Positions 62,943 through 64,000 of a stretch of 64,000 nucleotides of DNA are shown here, piece by piece. The stretch's first letter is position 1, and each line of letters begins with the position of its first letter. The notes under the pieces were generated by a model, which worked only from the letters and a program-made list of their open reading frames with translations, made no database searches and was not told the origin of the DNA. The position numbers and the translations under genes are program-made. This stretch comes from Hymenopellis radicata (taxonomy: Eukaryota > Basidiomycota > Agaricomycetes > Agaricales > Physalacriaceae), in NCBI GenBank assembly GCA_015501595.1, contig JADNRX010000010.1:310001-374000 (forward strand). Reading direction: 5' to 3'.

Positions 62943-63243
62943 TGTGCGCTCTACGCGTTCCTGATGTATCTCTCACATTAATCTTGCACAAATTTCACGA
63001 ACGCGTTACGATCTGGTTACGATGTCTGCTGCCATGTGGTCAAATGTTTGCTGAGATTCTGTATTGGCATCAAATTGTTGATCTACTGTCCGTGGTCACA
63101 AGCGTTGTTAGAGAAACATGAGTCAGAGGAACATGAGTATGTGCAAGGAATGAGTGCGACTGCCTCGCCGACTCTACCTGACCAATCTATCTATACCGAG
63201 GGGAACCTGGAATCTGGTTGAGTAAGAATGAAGCGGATAGAAG
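62943..63243. other. intergenic
   Basis: About 300 bp between two minus-strand genes, presumably the promoter of the coiled-coil gene and the 3' UTR of the E2 gene. No motif noted. Confidence 0.5.
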
Positions 63244-64000
63244 TCATGTACATACACTCCATCCGTGTGTCTGTGCGGCACGCTTGAAGCCTGCCAGGGC
63301 TTCTTGGACGGAGTAGTCCCTGTTCCAGTCTTTGGCCAGACGAGCAGGACGAGGTTCAAGATTGGAGATGGCTAGTTTGATTTGCATGATGATGGCAGGC
63401 ATACTACGGGAGACAGATCAATCACAAATGCGTGAGATTGAAGAGTAGATGATACCTATAGCTTGGAAGCCAGCCGTCCGAGGTCAATAAATCCATACAA
63501 ATTGAACCGCCTGGGATAGCATCAGTGAAATTTGAATATTGCAGTCATTGGTCCGAAGCCATGATTACATACCCCCAGTAACATGCCCTCCGCCTCCGTG
63601 TATAAAGGGTAGGAAACGAGGAGTGAGGATCCGGAAGAATGGAGGCTCTAGAGGATAACCCGCCGGGAATCGAATTTCAAAGATGATGGAGTTCACGCGT
63701 CTGTAGAGCTTTTTAGCATCCGCCGTCCAAAAGTAAACGATGCTACGCACTGCGCCTTCATATCCTTCGCGATGGGGATGTTCTCATCGAATGAATGCAT
63801 TTCCACGATCCACGAAAAAATGTTGTCATCGATGAAATCCGGAGGCAGGTACCATCCAAGCTCCTTCAAACTAGACGCATTATCCTGTTCCTTCAACATC
63901 GCCTTTAATTCACGTTGAACAGCCATAGTAGAGGAGGGCGTCGATTCTGAAGGAGGGGGCATGCGTCGCTCAATGGCTCCTCTCACCCATTCAGGATCAT
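63244..64000 (-). CDS. ubiquitin-conjugating enzyme E2 domain, UBE2Q-like; N-terminal part beyond window
   Basis: The frame is open to the right edge, so only the C-terminal domain is seen. Motifs: VQRELKAMLKEQDNASSL, LGWYLPPDFIDDNIFSWIVE, and the E2 beta-sheet FEIRFPAGYPLEPPFFRILT. After GGGHVTGG the active-site Cys lies in GSICMDLLTSDGWLPSYS, with the HPN-like region replaced as in UBE2Q. The end is EALAGFKRAAQTHGWSV to the stop at 63244-63246. Introns lie at about 63700-63755, 63540-63590 and 63400-63460. In many fungi such an E2 domain is the C-terminus of a long protein with a PARP-type catalytic domain, so a fusion is likely but cannot be seen here. Confidence 0.85.

Overview
The window is nuclear DNA of a filamentous basidiomycete, most likely a mushroom-forming Agaricomycete. 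Genes are densely packed on both strands and broken by many short introns (mostly about 45-70 nt, with CTNA-type branch sites). The gene set is typical of the group: a GH3 beta-glucosidase, a GH30 beta-1,6-glucanase type enzyme, a GPI-type chitin deacetylase, a hexose transporter, a LaeA-like methyltransferase and a small cysteine-rich secreted protein. I see no transposon, virus, CRISPR array or convincing tRNA.

Layout, left to right. 0-12 kb: PUS1 (5' end cut by the window), a secreted sialidase-fold protein, RNA polymerase II subunit RPB4, a GH3 beta-glucosidase, a five-finger CCCH protein (ZC3H3/Red5 type), tafazzin, and NAD(P)HX dehydratase. 12-27 kb: an acidic zinc-finger protein of unknown role, a two-exon cysteine-rich secreted peptide, CCZ1, UBP12-type deubiquitinase, a hexose transporter and a small membrane protein. 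27-45 kb: a ROM2-type Rho1 GEF, an X-family DNA polymerase, a methyltransferase, an MFS transporter, a TFIP11/Ntr1-type G-patch splicing factor and an F-box-like protein. 45-54 kb: a non-coding snoRNA host gene, holocytochrome c synthase, carnitine acetyltransferase, a small charged protein, chitin deacetylase. 54-64 kb: VPS28, GH30 glucanase, AP-complex beta subunit, a coiled-coil membrane protein, and the C-terminal E2 domain of a ubiquitin-conjugating protein that runs off the right edge.

The most interesting element is at about 45.76-46.87 kb on the minus strand. The region has no credible protein, but has five introns of 160-178 nt, about three times the local norm. Each holds C/D-box snoRNA features and a stretch of 11-18 nt antisense to a conserved rRNA sequence. 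In two introns the canonical fifth-nucleotide rule points to positions known to be 2'-O-methylated in yeast: 25S A2256 (snR63) and 18S U578 (snR77). In a third, a guide with a poor D' box fits 25S C2959 (snR73). This looks like a multi-snoRNA host gene, sharing a promoter of about 120 bp with holocytochrome c synthase. The rRNA sequences and yeast site numbers used here are from memory and need checking against this species' own rRNA.

Three housekeeping genes in the right-hand part (holocytochrome c synthase, carnitine acetyltransferase, AP beta) each appear to lack a single base. Assembly or sequencing error is the simplest explanation. Exon boundaries quoted were worked out by hand from GT/GC-AG signals and protein continuity; genes without quoted boundaries are given as start-to-stop spans including introns.
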